This document shows positions 21,139-33,027 of a stretch of 64,000 bases of DNA, piece by piece. Numbering within the stretch: the first letter of the stretch is position 1; each line of letters opens with the position of its first letter. The stretch lies in NCBI GenBank assembly GCA_011037195.1, contig JAAEAF010000389.1:248001-312000 (forward strand), read 5' to 3'. This DNA is from Triatoma infestans (Eukaryota; Arthropoda; Insecta; Hemiptera; Reduviidae). The position numbers and the translations under genes were made by a program. The notes beneath the pieces were generated by a model. That model was given only the letters and a program-made list of their open reading frames with translations, was not told the origin of the DNA and did not search any database.

Positions 21139-22125
21139 AGAAAAACAACTCATCCCTCCCCTCCGCCCAAATTCCCCTTAAATGAATTTTCTCGGGAAAA
21201 AGTTTCAAAGAAATGTGATAAGTCTCTGCTATGATAAGTTCGTGTACCAAATTCAACGAAATCTGTTGGGTATCATCATGGATAAAAATTGCAAACGACT
21301 GTTTAGTAAAGTCACACTTCCATTCAACCGATTTTCTTCAAACACAGAATTTCGGGGGAAAACAATTAATTATTCTAATTAATATTATACCTATAGAAGA
21401 TGGAATCATATAATAAATTAAAATGGGAGTTTAGAGGGAACCATAACGCCCACCTCCTAACCCAAAACTATAATGAATTCTTCATGGAAAAATGTTTCAA
21501 ATAAAAGTTATAGCTCTTTGTTTGTGTTGTAGTTAGTATACCAAAAAAAAAACCTTATGGCGCAGCAGCCCATGAAGGACCGAGACTTGCAGGACGGCGA
21601 TTTGAATGGGAGGCGTGTGGTGAGCACGCCGCAGTTCCCACGCCGTTTAGTTCCGGCCTTCGCTACCTAGGGCGCTACTCATTGTAGCTTCCCACTTTTT
21701 ATAACGATGCTGGGTCAACACCGACTTTGTCCTCACGGGAATCGAACCCTGAATTCTCGCACGAAAGGCGAGAGCGCCAGCCACTAGACCAACGCGTGAG
21801 GACTAGTATACCAAGTTTACAGAAAATCATTTAAGTCTTTTGTCGAAAAAATTGCAAAAATCTAATAAAAATATTCAGTAAAGTGGCTGATATTTCATCA
21901 AAACCTTGTCCAGGTATCCTAGTTGAATTTAAATAAAATGTCAAGTTTGAACTTTCTACGTTTTTCCATTTATAATTTATGCTACACTTAAACACAGTGC
22001 CAATTTTCTAAAAACTATTTTTCTGGGACTCACTGGGCCTCAAACTGGTGTATTTCGGATGAAAATTCGATTTTGTAAATTTGATATGAACGCATACTTT
22101 TTCTAAATCAGTAGTAAGAGAAGAA
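21139..22125 (+). repeat. Family A copy 8, divergent and SINE-interrupted
   Basis: Plus-oriented, with its 5' part missing and lying tail-to-tail against copy 7. Landmarks are CACACTTCCATTCAACCGAT, TTTCAAATAAAAGTTATAGC, TGTCAAGTTTGAACTTTCTACG, and an end near 22120 (CTAAATCAGTAGTAAGAGAA). It is more divergent than other copies. A SINE sits at 21545-21803. Confidence 0.75.
21545..21803 (-). mobile_element. tRNA-Glu-like SINE (SINE-2) with 11-bp TSD
   Basis: Flanked by TAGTATACCAA at 21534-21544 and 21804-21814. The minus strand begins with a tRNA-like head: acceptor GTCCTCA pairing with TGAGGAC, an A-box-like TTGGTCTAGTGGC, an anticodon arm CTCGC-CTTTCGT-GCGAG with TTC in the anticodon position (Glu), and B-box GGGTTCGATTCCC. 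A ~180-bp body follows and ends GCGCCATAAGG with a T-run next to the TSD. The T-run instead of an A-tail is a notable detail. The TSD and long body argue for a SINE over a functional tRNA gene. Confidence 0.85.
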
Positions 22126-22129
22126 TGTG

Positions 22130-23480
22130 AATTTGAAGGAATATAAAATAATGTGACCAAAGGTTTCTCTCATATCCAATTGTCTCTTCTTCAAAGAGAA
22201 ATATCGTAATCTTAGCAGAAAACCTTTATCGTAGCTTTATATATAATTTTGCAGAAAGCAATAAAAAATTATTGATAAAGAGTAAAATTTGGTTGATGAT
22301 GGTGTATTATCTGTATAGTAGAAGCTAGTGGCGTGAGCGGTTTTGTATGGGGCTTGTGTGTATGTTTAAGGAGAAGAGAAGTAATAGAGATAAAGAAGAA
22401 AGCACTGCTAGATTGAATTAAATATATATTATCTTTAAAGAATTTTGAATACTATTTTAATATCACAATATTATGTTTATAAACTCAATTATTTATCTAG
22501 ATTAAATGCAAAACTGTTATGTTTTAACTTATGACTGGCACTGATGCTAAGAGAGCGATTCCTGATACAAGTGTTCCGGTAGAATGTCTATTTCAGACTG
22601 TCTGGAGGGAGTGTATTGTGTTACCCTAATTGTCCCTTTGTCTCTTCAGTAACATTGACCTTAAATTATAGTACCTGGCTCTTTCCCTTCACTAAAATTC
22701 ACTATTTGAACTAGCTTAAATTCACTTTTTTTATTTCCAAAATTATTTCACTAATCTATTTTTCAAAACTATTATTTTTTGCATTTCTCTGTTCCACTAC
22801 AACAGTTATTAATCTTTTTTAACATTTTGTGTTGAATACGTATTTTTTTTTTAGAAGCAACAACTTACTGAATTGTTTACATCAGCAATATATATTATAT
22901 TGTAAAGACTGCAACAGTATAATAACCATTGTTTGGTTAATAATACAAAACATAGTTTGGAGTCAGCCATTATTGTCATTACGGTTGCTTATCTGTTGTG
23001 TACAAATGTAAAAAGGATCAAGAAAGAATGTGACTAAATTTTTAACACAAATATCTTTTGCGAGAAACTCATAAAAAATATGATTATTAAAAAAAAAAAA
23101 AAGAGGGTGAAATATTTTCAAAAAATTATTACAGTTCATGCTCCATTAAATAAATAATTTTGCAAAACTAAAAATATATTATTAAACAGGTTGATATTTT
23201 ATTTTCATTTCGCTCTGGAACGAAGCTAATTTTATCGTTGATAAATTCCCCACTATTATTCTATGCTTTACTCTAGTTAAACTTTTTATACTAACTTTTT
23301 TTTTTGTTTATCGCACGGTTGGTGTAATTTTTCACTCTTTTAAAACAATACCTAATATAATAAAAAAAAAATGATCTACTTTTTTCTGCTCCCATTTTAT
23401 TTGATCCGAGATTATGGATTATAAACAAAGATGTTTGATGCAATTATTTTTTTAAAAAATCTCACTTCCAAAAAAAAAAA
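22130..23480. other. Unassigned AT-rich sequence
   Basis: No gene or recognisable transposon was found. The open frame at 22829-23011 is AT-rich and featureless. Confidence 0.4.
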
Positions 23481-23485
23481 AGTTT

Positions 23486-23525
23486 AAAAAATCTGGTATG
23501 AAACACTCTCACTGCAATTTATATA
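23486..23525 (+). repeat. Family A 5'-end scrap
   Basis: AAAAAATCTGGTATGAAACA CTCTCACTGC matches only the first ~35 bp of the family. Confidence 0.45.
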
Positions 23526-23594
23526 CTTTTGATTTATTATTTATTTATACGATATTGTATACTGGAATCAGTTACAATTAACTTATAACTAGTT

Positions 23595-24200
23595 ACCTAT
23601 TCTGTCGTCGTGGAAGGCAACGAAGTGGCCACCCTGGCAAAAGAAGGCGCTACATGTCCTCTCTTAGGGTCTGAATCTTTTTGCGGAGTCAGCGACCAAG
23701 TTACTCTTGGAAGAAATCAAGAAAGAGGAGTTGGCGAAAAGAACATGTCTCTGGAACATTCTCCCAGGATTGAGGCAGACCAAGGTCTGTTTGGGAGATT
23801 ATAACCAGGAAAGGTCGAACGCCTGCATCAATCTGAGTAAAAACAAGATCTGTATTCTTACGGGATTTCTCACGGGGCACTGCAAACTCAGGGGATACCT
23901 GAGGAGGCTGGGCCTAGAAGATGATGGCACATGCACATTCTGTGTGGAGATGGAGGAAACTCCATTACATCTCCTCACCGACTGCGATGCCGTCATCCAA
24001 AAACGATTTAACAGCCTGGGTAGTTATTAGGTGGGGGAGGGGGAAATACCCGCCCTAGGAGCCCTCCATGATTCTGGGATTCTTTAGAGAGCTCAACTTG
24101 GAGAGGGGGTGCTGTAGATTGAGCAAGCTCGCCTACGGTACCAGAGGGGGAAAACAGATCACTTATGGTTGCAGTACATAAACCGTCAAAAAAAAACATG
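23595..24200 (+). mobile_element. 3' fragment of an RNase H-bearing LINE
   Basis: Broken frames encode the end of an RNase H domain (VEGNEVATLAKEGAT at about 23608, where family members have EGNExADxLAKxGA; the aspartate is lost), a linker, then GFLTGHCKLRGYLRRLGL and the Cys/His motif GTCTFCVEMEETPLHLLTDC (about 23930-23990) typical of the C-terminus of I/Jockey-like LINEs. A 3' UTR follows to about 24200, ending before an A-run. It is 5'-truncated and frameshifted (about 23705). Confidence 0.8.
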
Positions 24201-24234
24201 ACTGAATATATATATATTATATTTATGTATATAA

Positions 24235-24565
24235 TGTCGCACTTCCGGTAAACTGACTTTCTTCCAACTCGGAATTCTGGCCGCACATTAAAATCTTATT
24301 GATGTTATATGGACGATAGAACCGTGTAATATATTGAAATGGCACTTTAGAGGAAAGCCTATATATGACCCATCCCTCAGAACACTCCTTCAATGAATTT
24401 TTACCGAATTTAAATAAAAGTTGTACCCCTCTATGTGATTAGTTAATCTAATGAAATTTAAAATATAACAGTTGGAGTCATATTCGAGAAAATCGGAAGA
24501 AATTGAAAAAATATATTTGGTAGAGGGGCACATCCGGTCGACCGATTTTTATATATAGACTAAAT
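24235..24565 (+). repeat. Family A fragment, degenerate
   Basis: Contains GCACTTCCGGTAAACTGACTTTCTT, GCACTTTAGAGGAAAGC, TTTAAATAAAAGTTGTA and GGGGCACATCCGGTCGACC, which is one module of the family. Confidence 0.6.
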
Positions 24566-24724
24566 TCTAAGAACCACTTCTTCGAACCCAATATGAAACG
24601 ATCGCAGTCTTTACAGCAGTAACAGAAAGAAAATAAATAAGTGATTGGTTTTATATATATACTCATATATGCAGTTAGCATTCCAAGTTTATAGGAACTA
24701 GCTGGGTTTATAGGAAGTAGTAGG

Positions 24725-24952
24725 TAGTAGATTGTTGTAGGAGATTATCGGACTGCGATCTGAAAGATCTATTGTACCCCCGGAGCCTTCTCCATGGCAC
24801 AGTTGGAATGCTACAGACAACAGTGCCCATCACTGTACAGTGAGTTGTAGAGGCTCTTAGAAAGAGAAAATCTAAGGGCAGCATGCTTGGATTCGAACGC
24901 GGGACTCTCCGCGTTGTTAGTCAGCGCGCTACCACTGAGCTAATCCCCTCCT
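24725..24952 (-). mobile_element. tRNA-derived SINE (SINE-1), most complete copy
   Basis: The minus strand begins GGGGATTAGCTCAGTGGTAG (A-box TAGCTCAGTGG) and continues to GCGTTCGAATCC (B-box), a tRNA-like head of ~65 bp. The body includes TTTTCTCTTTCTAAGAGCCTC, GGAGAAGGCTCCGG and AGATCTTTCAGATCGCAGTC. Related copies lie at 3000-3195, 36480-36625 and 61255-61475. Confidence 0.8.
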
Positions 24953-25311
24953 TGTAGCTTGGTTTACGCCAATTAACTGGGGACCGAGACCCTAGTTTGT
25001 GTTCTGTATTTGTCCTTGTCTGTAAAGTGTAGAGTGTATTGTGTACTGTTCTGACGAAGTGCATGGAGTACTGAGCTGGGTAATCCATGGGGTCGCTACT
25101 CCCCAAGTAACTGCAAGTATTTTTAATTGAGTATTACTTTGAATATTAATTGAAAATTCATATTTTTAATTGAGTACATTAATTAAACCGCCTCTTGAGT
25201 TTTAGTTTCTGTTAATGTTGTTGTGCTGAAGGGAGATGGTGCATTCATGACAAAAAATTTGTAAATTAAGTTTTACAAAGAATTAAGTTTGAAGGTCCCT
25301 GAAAGTGTAGT

Positions 25312-25818
25312 TTTTACTTTCTCTTATTCCTAGTAAGAGGAAGTATTGTAATCGTGTCAAATTTTCGATATCGAGTTTTCACCGGAAATATCCGTTTTGA
25401 GGTCCCCTGAGCCCAAAAAAGTGTTTTTTAGCAAAATGGTATAATATATATATATATATATATATGATATATGTGTATGTGTGTGTGTGGTGTGTGTGTG
25501 TGGTGTGTGTGGTGTGAACAGCATAGCTCAAAAACGAAAAATCGTAGAAAGTTCAAACTTGATATTCCGTTTAGGTATCACCAAGGGATCCGACAGTGGG
25601 TCATCTGTCAAAATTCCTCAACCGGAAGTACCAATTTACAACTCAGTTTCTTTACTTTTTTGGGACTTTCTCAAAAATGGCTCCGACGATTTTCTTCAAA
25701 TTTGGTACATCAACTACACTTACAAAGAGCTACAACTTTTATTTGAAACATTTCTCCGGGAAAATTCATTTAAGGGCACTTTTGCGGGAGGGGCAGCGTT
25801 AGGTTTTCCTCTAAAGTG
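25312..25818 (-). repeat. Family A copy 9, 5' half missing
   Basis: On the plus strand it starts TTTTTACTTTCTCTTATTCC and is cut at CCTCTAAAGTG where spacer S2' begins. It contains a long TA/TG microsatellite (25440-25515). Confidence 0.8.
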
Positions 25819-25819
25819 G

Positions 25820-26250
25820 AAAATATTTACCCATCTATTTCAAAACATTATAATGACTCTATGTACCGCCCACTTACTACTAATAAAATCATTGCTTTGA
25901 TTACTTTTTATTTTTTTTATAATGTGACAATTATTCCATCAAAAATCGGTAGCTAAATTTTACTTTTTTAAAATGATTTTTTTTTAATCTCTAGAGAATA
26001 AAAGAATGAGTGTTTTAAAATATATTTTAAAATTAATTAATAATTTATTAAAGTAAAAGTAGATGCTCTTGAATTAATAGATTTGTTTTAATATTTGAAA
26101 AATCAAACAATAAAAAGAAACCATGGATAATTTTGCTTAGCTTTAATTAATGCTCTACGACCTTTCTGAAGGTAACTTTCCACTTTCTCAATGGTCAACG
26201 TGTTCTTTTAGAGGTTACCATATATTTCTAACTATAACATTAACATCCTT
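25820..26250. repeat. Spacers S2' and S1' of the inverted segmental duplication
   Basis: 25826-26005 is the inverted match of 8751-8935, and 26085-26250 is the inverted match of 5446-5604. Between them lie only ~80 bp of unrelated sequence, where the other arm holds family A copy 3. Confidence 0.75.
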
Positions 26251-26872
26251 TTATTTTCTCTTACTTCTAGCAAGAGGAAGTATTTTAATTGGGTCAAATC
26301 TTCAATATCGAGTTTTACACGTTTTGAAGTCCCCGCCAAAGACAAAAAAACAGCTTTTAGAATATGGTGTGTGTGTGTGTGTGTGTGTGTAACAGCATAC
26401 CTCAAAAACAAAAAATCGCAGTAAGTTCAAATTTGATTAGGTATTACTATAGGATCCCATAGTAAGTTATCCGTCAAAATTCCCTAACCGGAAGTACCAT
26501 TTTACTGATTTTTTTTCACTTTTTTGTGATTAAGAGCTACAACTTTCATTTCAACATTTCTCCGGGGAAATTCATTTATGAACACTTTTGGTGGATGGGT
26601 GGCATAGGTTTTCCTCTGAAGTGCTATTTAAGTTTATTACACAGTCTATCATAGAAATAAATATTAATTAGAATTAAATATGTTGTTAAATTCGGAAGGG
26701 AGACAGGGAGTTCGTTTTTACTGAAAAGTATTTTTCAGTTTTTGTTATTTTCTTGAAAGCGGCTCCAACGATTTTCTCAAAACTAGGAATGTGAACTGCA
26801 CATCTAAAGACCTACAACTTTTATTTGAACATTTCTCCTAGTGAAGTCCTTTAAAGGGGATTATTTTACTTT
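26250..26872 (-). repeat. Family A copy 10
   Basis: Begins TTTTCTCTTACTTCTAGCAA on the plus strand. It shares with copy 2 the private variant GTGATTAAGAGCTACAACTT, a deletion relative to the family, which shows that the two belong to one duplication. A TG microsatellite lies at 26365-26391. Confidence 0.8.
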
Positions 26873-26875
26873 TAG

Positions 26876-27560
26876 ATTTTTTTTTACTTTCTCTTGCTCC
26901 TAGTGAAAGGAGTATTGTCACCGTGTCAAATTTTCGATATCGATTTTCACCGGAAATATCCGTTTTGAGGTCCCCAGAGTCAGAAAATTTCATTTTTAAC
27001 AAATGGTGTGTATGTATGTATGTGTACAGTATGGCTCAAAAACGAAGAATCGTAGAAAGTTCATACTTGATATTCCGTTTAGGTATCACCATGGGATCTG
27101 ACAGTAAGTAATGTGTCAAAATTCCTCAACCGGAAGTACCACTTTACTAAATGACTTTTTCACTTTTTCGCAATTTTCTCAAAAATGGCTTCGACGATTT
27201 TCTACATACGATTTCTTATAACAACTACTCATACAAAGATCTGCAACTTTTATTTAAAATCTTTTTTCTGGGAAAATTCATTTAAGGACACTTTTATGGG
27301 AGAGGGGTGGGGTTATGTTTTCCTCTAATGTGCCATCATTGTTGGTTATAGAATTCTACCATCCAAACAAAATTAATTAGAAATAAATAGACGGCCAAAA
27401 TTCCGAGTTTCAAGAAAAGTAGTAAACCGGAAGTGTGCTTTTACTGAACAGTTTTTTCAGTTTTCGACCATTAAATTTGGTACACTAAAATTTGTCAATG
27501 ACAATTTTGAGAACTGGAGTAAGAGAAAGTTGTGTGAGTGTTTCACACCAGATTTTTTAT
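26876..27560 (-). repeat. Family A copy 11
   Basis: Abuts copy 10 in the same orientation. It starts TTTACTTTCTCTTGCTCCTA on the plus strand and ends GTGAGTGTTTCACACCAGAT, about 685 bp, with part of the interior deleted. Confidence 0.8.
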
Positions 27561-27564
27561 TTAA

Positions 27565-27790
27565 TTTAAAAAATGATTCTCTCTCTCTCCCTCTTATGCG
27601 AGAGAATCGCTTCAGTTAGGTATTGCCAGGGACTCCGACACTTCATTTCAGTTAAAATCTGTCAACCGGAAGTACGATTTTGCATAATGTTTTCTTTTAT
27701 TCAGGTTTTTCGATAATTGTTCCAACGATTTGCTTTAAATTGGACATACATTTTGCTTTTAAATGTTTTTTGGAAAAAAAAAATATATTT
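27565..27790 (-). repeat. Family A fragment, degenerate
   Basis: Contains TTAGGTATTGCCAGGGACTC, TCAACCGGAAGTACGATTTT and CCAACGATTTGCTTTAAATT in minus-oriented family order. Confidence 0.5.
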
Positions 27791-27799
27791 TTTTACATT

Positions 27800-29120
27800 T
27801 TTATCCGACTTCCCCTTTAATTTGGAAAGTAAAATAAATAAAGTAATTATTATAGCTATTGTTTATCATTATAATTAATTATAAATTTAATTATGATTAT
27901 TATCTTACCATTAATAATGTTCATCTTGCAAAATAATTAATTAATTATTATTAACTACGTTTAAAGCTATTTTATTATAACTGTAGGTTAGTTTAACTGA
28001 AAAATAGTTAAAAGAATTTCAATTAAAATATTTCATTACTTATTTTTATTTGTACAATTTTTTCAAAATAAAATAAATAAATAATTAAAAAATATTATAC
28101 TCATTACGATAAGACTATACAAAAGTGTAACACAAAGAAAACGCAATGGTAACATGCGACCGGTAAAATATTTTTGTAATATTATAGGGATATTTCGTAA
28201 AAGAATTTAACAAAATTTCCTCAATGAAATTAACCTTAAAAAAAAAAAAAAACTACAATTAAAATCCTTGAATTCTAGAATATTTATTCTTAATTATTGA
28301 AATATTGTTAGCAAGTAAGAAATGCTAGAGAAATTTTTTTCAAACTGGCATATGTAACTTTTCCATTATTCGATTGATAAAAATATTTAAACGATTAGTT
28401 ACACATTTGGCAACAGTTTGGTAACGTTACAAATAGGCACGGCTTTGTTTGGTGTGTTAGTGTTTCTTTTTGCTATTTATTATACTTTCGAAAGATCAAT
28501 CACATTAAGAACATTTATCGTTAATCGAAGTTTTAATTGTATACTGATAAGTTCCAATAATTAGGGGAGGTTATGTAAACAGGGAAAATGAAGGTATATT
28601 TAAATTAACCTTATCAAATTTATATTTTAAAAACGTAGAGCTTTTAGTTTTAGCGGTAGCAGGAAATTCATGCTAAGTACGTATCCTGTATATTAGCAAG
28701 CAAGTAAATAAACGTGATTTCATAATAGAACAACTTTCATTTAACAAGTTTCAAAAACTACCATATCATCAGACATTTTTAGAATATTAAAAGTATGACT
28801 ATGAACATGACAGGATTAATTTCTTTTTAAATTATTGTAGTTAATTAAAATGGTTAAAACTTAATAGAATTGTAGAAATGATGAGTTAAAGTGCTAACAG
28901 AAAAATGATGGAGATTAGTTAGATTTAGAGAATATAGCGTATTTATCTAATTTTTGCCCATATTCTACCAGAAGCCTTAACAGTATTGTTAATGCTTAAT
29001 GTACTGGTATAATACCAATATCGGATAATTGGTTTTATTATAAACTTTATTTAAGGGAAGTTACGGTCGTGTAAAATTCAGTTTTCATCGGAAATAATGA
29101 GTTAAAAGTGTAAATAAAGT
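27800..29120. other. Very AT-rich unassigned sequence
   Basis: Dominated by ATTAATTA-type simple sequence (27830-28110). No gene was recognised. Confidence 0.4.
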
Positions 29121-29122
29121 AA

Positions 29123-29338
29123 TGCTCATGTTTTGCTTGTAGGTTTTTAATTCAACTATCATCAGGTATCATGGACGTAAGCGAAAATATAAATATCATA
29201 CTACATTTTAGACCAATACATGACGAAGATGGAGAATCGAAACCAGTAGCACGCAACACAGCGCAACTTCGCGGTCCAAATGTCTTAAATAACCGTTTAG
29301 CTATCTTGGCGTCCTGTGATATTAGGCTTACCAAGTAA
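29123..29338 (+). CDS. Candidate exon, unknown protein (weak)
   Basis: An open frame runs from 29123 to a TAA at 29336-29338. From ATG 29171 it encodes 55 residues with a balanced, coding-like composition (MDVSENINIILHFRPIHDED at the start, then SKPVARNTAQLRGPN). The base composition is clearly less AT-rich than its flanks. Possible 3' splice sites precede it (GCTTGTAG at about 29142, CTATCATCAG at about 29165). No family was recognised. It could be a terminal exon of a plus-strand gene or a fragment of an unidentified element. The minus-strand frame over the same bases is the less convincing reading. Confidence 0.25.
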   Translation, partial: CSCFACRFLIQLSSGIMDVSENINIILHFRPIHDEDGESKPVARNTAQLRGPNVLNNRLAILASCDIRLTK

Positions 29339-30891
29339 CATGAGACTTCAACAGGTTTAATGGTATATAACTTGTTTTAAAGGTGAAGTGCATTCTATTA
29401 GGGACAAATAAATGTCCTGTCAAAATTCTAAAATTGGGAAACTAATCGATTAGAAGTTGAAAAATGCAGTAAGAGTTAGTCGGGTGAGGAACCAGATGTT
29501 TTTGATGAAACACATGCAAGAATGGCGAAGAAGCTAATATCACGACAGCTACATTACGACTTCTAATAGGACTGTTATTTTTATAACGTGTGTAAAATGT
29601 TGACTTAGCAATTTCTCCATTTCTAATGTATTTAGTGCAATTTACTATATATATATGTAATCTTATTACGAGCAGTTAGACATAATTTGTATTATAACTG
29701 CGAAACAAAACAGAATAAATGAGAAAACTCAATCGGTTCAATTGAGTCATTCTTTTTTATTTTAATTAATGCATTCCTTAAATAATTAGGTTGAATATTG
29801 ATAACCTATTATCATTAACTCAAGATGTATTACATATTTGTTAATTTGATTTTAATAAATAGTTATTATTTCGGGGGGGAAAAAAATCTTCCCTAATTAA
29901 GGCAATAAACCTCAGTTTAGCCATTTTAAATGCTGTCACAAGACATGATTCTCAAGCAATACATTTAAGCCCCTTAACTTCCGCTGGTTCTTGCGAGGCA
30001 TTGCATCGTTATTTATTACTTTTTATCAATGGAAATAACATTTTGTGTTCCCCTGAGTCAGAAAAAGTCTTACTCTTTCTTTGTATGTGTTGTATGTAGG
30101 AGTGTTCTGTATTTGAACAGTATCAATCAAAAAATTAAATCGCTGGAAAAGCTCAGATCAAACTTGTTGTTAGTTTGTATATTACCAAGGTATACAAAAA
30201 TCAGAACCGGAAATATAACTTTATTAAATAGATTTTTCAATTTTTTGCGATTTTCTCAAAAAAGTGTTCGTTTAAATGTATTGTAACTCCAGCACTGGGG
30301 TCCAAAGGGGTAATGCGTCGCTTAAAGCCTCTGCACCTCAACTCCACTCTCGCCTTCCCGTGGTGGACCCTGTTAAACTAAGCAACTCTGACGGAGGTTG
30401 TGGTACCCAATCCCTTCGTACGTCAGAGTCAGTGAACTACGATGGGGGCCTTGGCTATTATTAGCCAGGGTGGCGTCAGTTGGCAGCAGGACTGACACCA
30501 AGGAGTGGCGGCGGAAGAACTCACAGTGGAGTCAACGGCGGCCTCCAAGGCAAGTTAGATGCCTACTGCGAAAGGGTAAGAGGAACTCTTGAGTCGTGGT
30601 GAAGACAACCTCCTAGGGGAAAGGAACCCCAAAATCAAAGCCTCTGGTCCTCCTAGTAGGGGGTTTAACGTCGGGCCAACTACCCTACCTTAGAAAAACT
30701 CATCAGTTACGAAACCCACAATACAAGGAATGGATGGAATTAATGGCAACGACACTGGCGATCAAAGGAAAAAGCATAAAGATCTGACCATGGCCACATG
30801 GGCGTACCATGTTGCAGCCAGGAAAAATGAATGAAATCGCAAATGAAATTTTGAAATATAATATAAATGTCGCGGCATTACAGGAGATAAG

Positions 30892-32049
30892 ATGGCCGGA
30901 CAAGGACAGATAGATAAAAAGAACTACTCTCTTATTTATAGTGGATCTGAGGTGAGAAAAGGGCATTTTGGAACGGGATTCATTGTCAGTAAAGCTATAA
31001 GGAAATCTTTGATTGGATATGAGACAATCAATGATAGAATATGTAAGATAAGAATAAGGGGAAAATTTAGAAACCTTTCAGTTATATCTGCTCACGCCCC
31101 CACTGAAGACAAGAGTGATGATGAAAAGGAAGCATTTTATGATGCGCTCAGCAGAGCCTATGAAGCGATTCCCAGATATGATGCTAAAGTGATTTTGGGA
31201 GACTTTAATGCACAGATTGGCAAAGAGGATTATGTAAGGAACATAGCTGGAAAATATACCTTACACGACGTAACAAATGACAATGGACAGCGCCTCGCGC
31301 AATTTGCAGCAGCATGCAATTTAAAAATTAAAAGTACCTTCTTCCCACACAAAACAATCCATTTGGGAACATGGAAAATCCCTGGAGGTGGGGTCAATCA
31401 AATAGATCATGTGCTGGTATCTGCCCGACATGCCTCAAGCATAATTAATGTGAGAACTTGTCGAGGGCCGAACTGTGATTCAGATCATTATTTGGTGAAA
31501 GCTGTGTTCAGGCACAGGCTGGCTAATTCGAAAAAAGGAAGTAGGTGCAAAAGAAAGAGATGGAATACGGACAGGCTACAAGAACAGCAATGTAAGACAC
31601 AATTTGCGGAAGTGCTGAGGGAGAGATTGGATGAGGGAGTGGAAGAGAGTGGAATCGAGGAGCAATGGAAAGGATTGAAGAAGGTGATTGAGGATACGGC
31701 TGACCAGGTGTTAGGGGAAAGGGTGCCAAGGAGGAATGAGGAATGGTTTGATGATGAGTGTCTGAGGGCAATAGAACAGAAGAATGCAGATAGATTAAAG
31801 GTACTACAGAGAGAGACTCGGAATAATAGGGAGCAGTATATCCAGAGCAGGAAAGTGGCGACAAAGTTGTGTAGAAGGAATAAGAGAGAATGGCTAAGAA
31901 AAAGGATAGAGAACATGGAGGAAATGAAGGAAACTAGAGAGGAAAGGAAGTTTTATCAGGCAGTGAAGAAAATGAGAAGAGGTTTCCAGCCCAAAATCAA
32001 TGGCTGTCGTAACAAGGAGGGACGGCTACTCAATGAAGAAATAAAGTAA
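30892..32049 (+). pseudogene. LINE APE-type endonuclease and linker
   Basis: 385 open residues. The true endonuclease start lies further upstream in another frame, with NEIANEILKYNINVAALQEI around 30820-30880 (the catalytic glutamate in ALQEIR); a single-base shift joins the two. Within this frame: FRNLSVISAHAPTEDK, the metal-binding VILGDFNAQIG (about 31190), TFFPHKTIHLGTWKIPG, NQIDHVLVSARH and the terminal CDSDHYLV, which are the APE/exonuclease III-like blocks that nick target DNA for target-primed reverse transcription. A Lys/Arg-rich linker leads toward the RT. Minus-strand open frames over the same stretch are shadows. Confidence 0.85.
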
Positions 32050-32693
32050 TGAATAGGTGGGTAGAACATTTTGAGGAAGTGCTGAATGGTGAGGAAAATG
32101 GAAGTGAAACAACATATGTATCCTATCGTAATCACGCAGATGCGGAACCAGACACGAGAGAGTCACCTGATATGGAACCACCATCGATCGAAGAATTTTT
32201 GGATGCAGTGGATCTCTTAAAGAATTGTAAAGCCCCTGGGGAGGACAATATACCTGCAGAATTGATAAAATTAGGTGATGAACTTCTTAATGATAGATTG
32301 TGTGCTCTGATACTTAGAATTTGGTTAGACGAAGAGATGCCGACTGAATGGTCTTCTGGCCTGGTCATACCAATTTTGAAAAAAGGGGACAAGACGACAT
32401 GCTGCAATTACAGAGGGATTACATTACTGAATGTTGCCTATAAGATATTGTCGAATCTCATAATGGCCCGACTGAAGGTGTATTCTGAACGTATTCTGAC
32501 AGACTACCAATGCGGCTTTAGACCTAATAGGGGTACCGCAGACCAGATCTTCATAATTAGGCAAACACTAGAGAAGTGTTACGAACACAATATAAATGTG
32601 CATCTGCTCTTTATTGACTTCAAACAAGCATTCGATAGAATTAACAGAGATCAATTAACACTTACTTTAAAGGAGTTTAAACATTCCCCTTAA
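32049..32693 (+). pseudogene. LINE reverse transcriptase, N-terminal blocks
   Basis: 214 residues: NRWVEHFEEVLNG leader, LKNCKAPGEDNIPAELIK, GLVIPILKKGDKTTCCNYRG, ITLLNVAYKILSNLIM, YQCGFRPNRGTADQIF and the first catalytic block LLFIDFKQAFDRI. It ends at a frameshift near 32670; the frame continues in 32704-33027. Confidence 0.85.
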
Positions 32694-32703
32694 ACTGATA
32701 AAT

Positions 32704-33027
32704 TTGATTAAGATGACAATGTTTCAAACCCGAGGTAAAGTTCTCATCGGCAACAGAATAAGTAAAGAATTTCGTTTCAACGGAGGAGTAAGACAGGGTG
32801 ATGCGTTATCGGCGGTCCTGTTTAACCTGGCTCTTCATAAAACCCTTCTGACAATTGAGCCGAAAGGAAGCTTGGCCACCAGAACCTCACAGGTCCTTGG
32901 GTATGCGGATGATATTGTGATTCTCGGAAGAAGTGAGAATGCATTAAGAGAGATCCTCACTGAACTGGTGACTGAAAGCAGAAAAGTTGGGCTGGAGATA
33001 AACATAGATAAAAGACCAAATACATGA
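32704..33027 (+). pseudogene. LINE reverse transcriptase, active-site block
   Basis: Contains NGGVRQGDALSAVLFNLAL and the catalytic LGYADDIVILGR (about 32895), then GLEINIDK before another single-base frameshift near 33020. Confidence 0.85.

Noticed and set aside
21720..21803. Functional tRNA-Glu gene
   Set aside because: It is the head of a TSD-bounded ~259-bp element with a long body, so SINE is the better explanation.
25471..25900. Overlapping plus-strand frames of 91 and 139 residues
   Set aside because: They lie across the microsatellite and body of a family A copy; near-identical frames appear in other copies (for example 9998-10321 and 53171-53449 minus) purely because the repeat is shared.
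31488..31916. 142- and 113-residue minus-strand frames
   Set aside because: Antisense to the endonuclease-RT linker of the RTE-like LINE; Ser/Leu-rich shadow translations.
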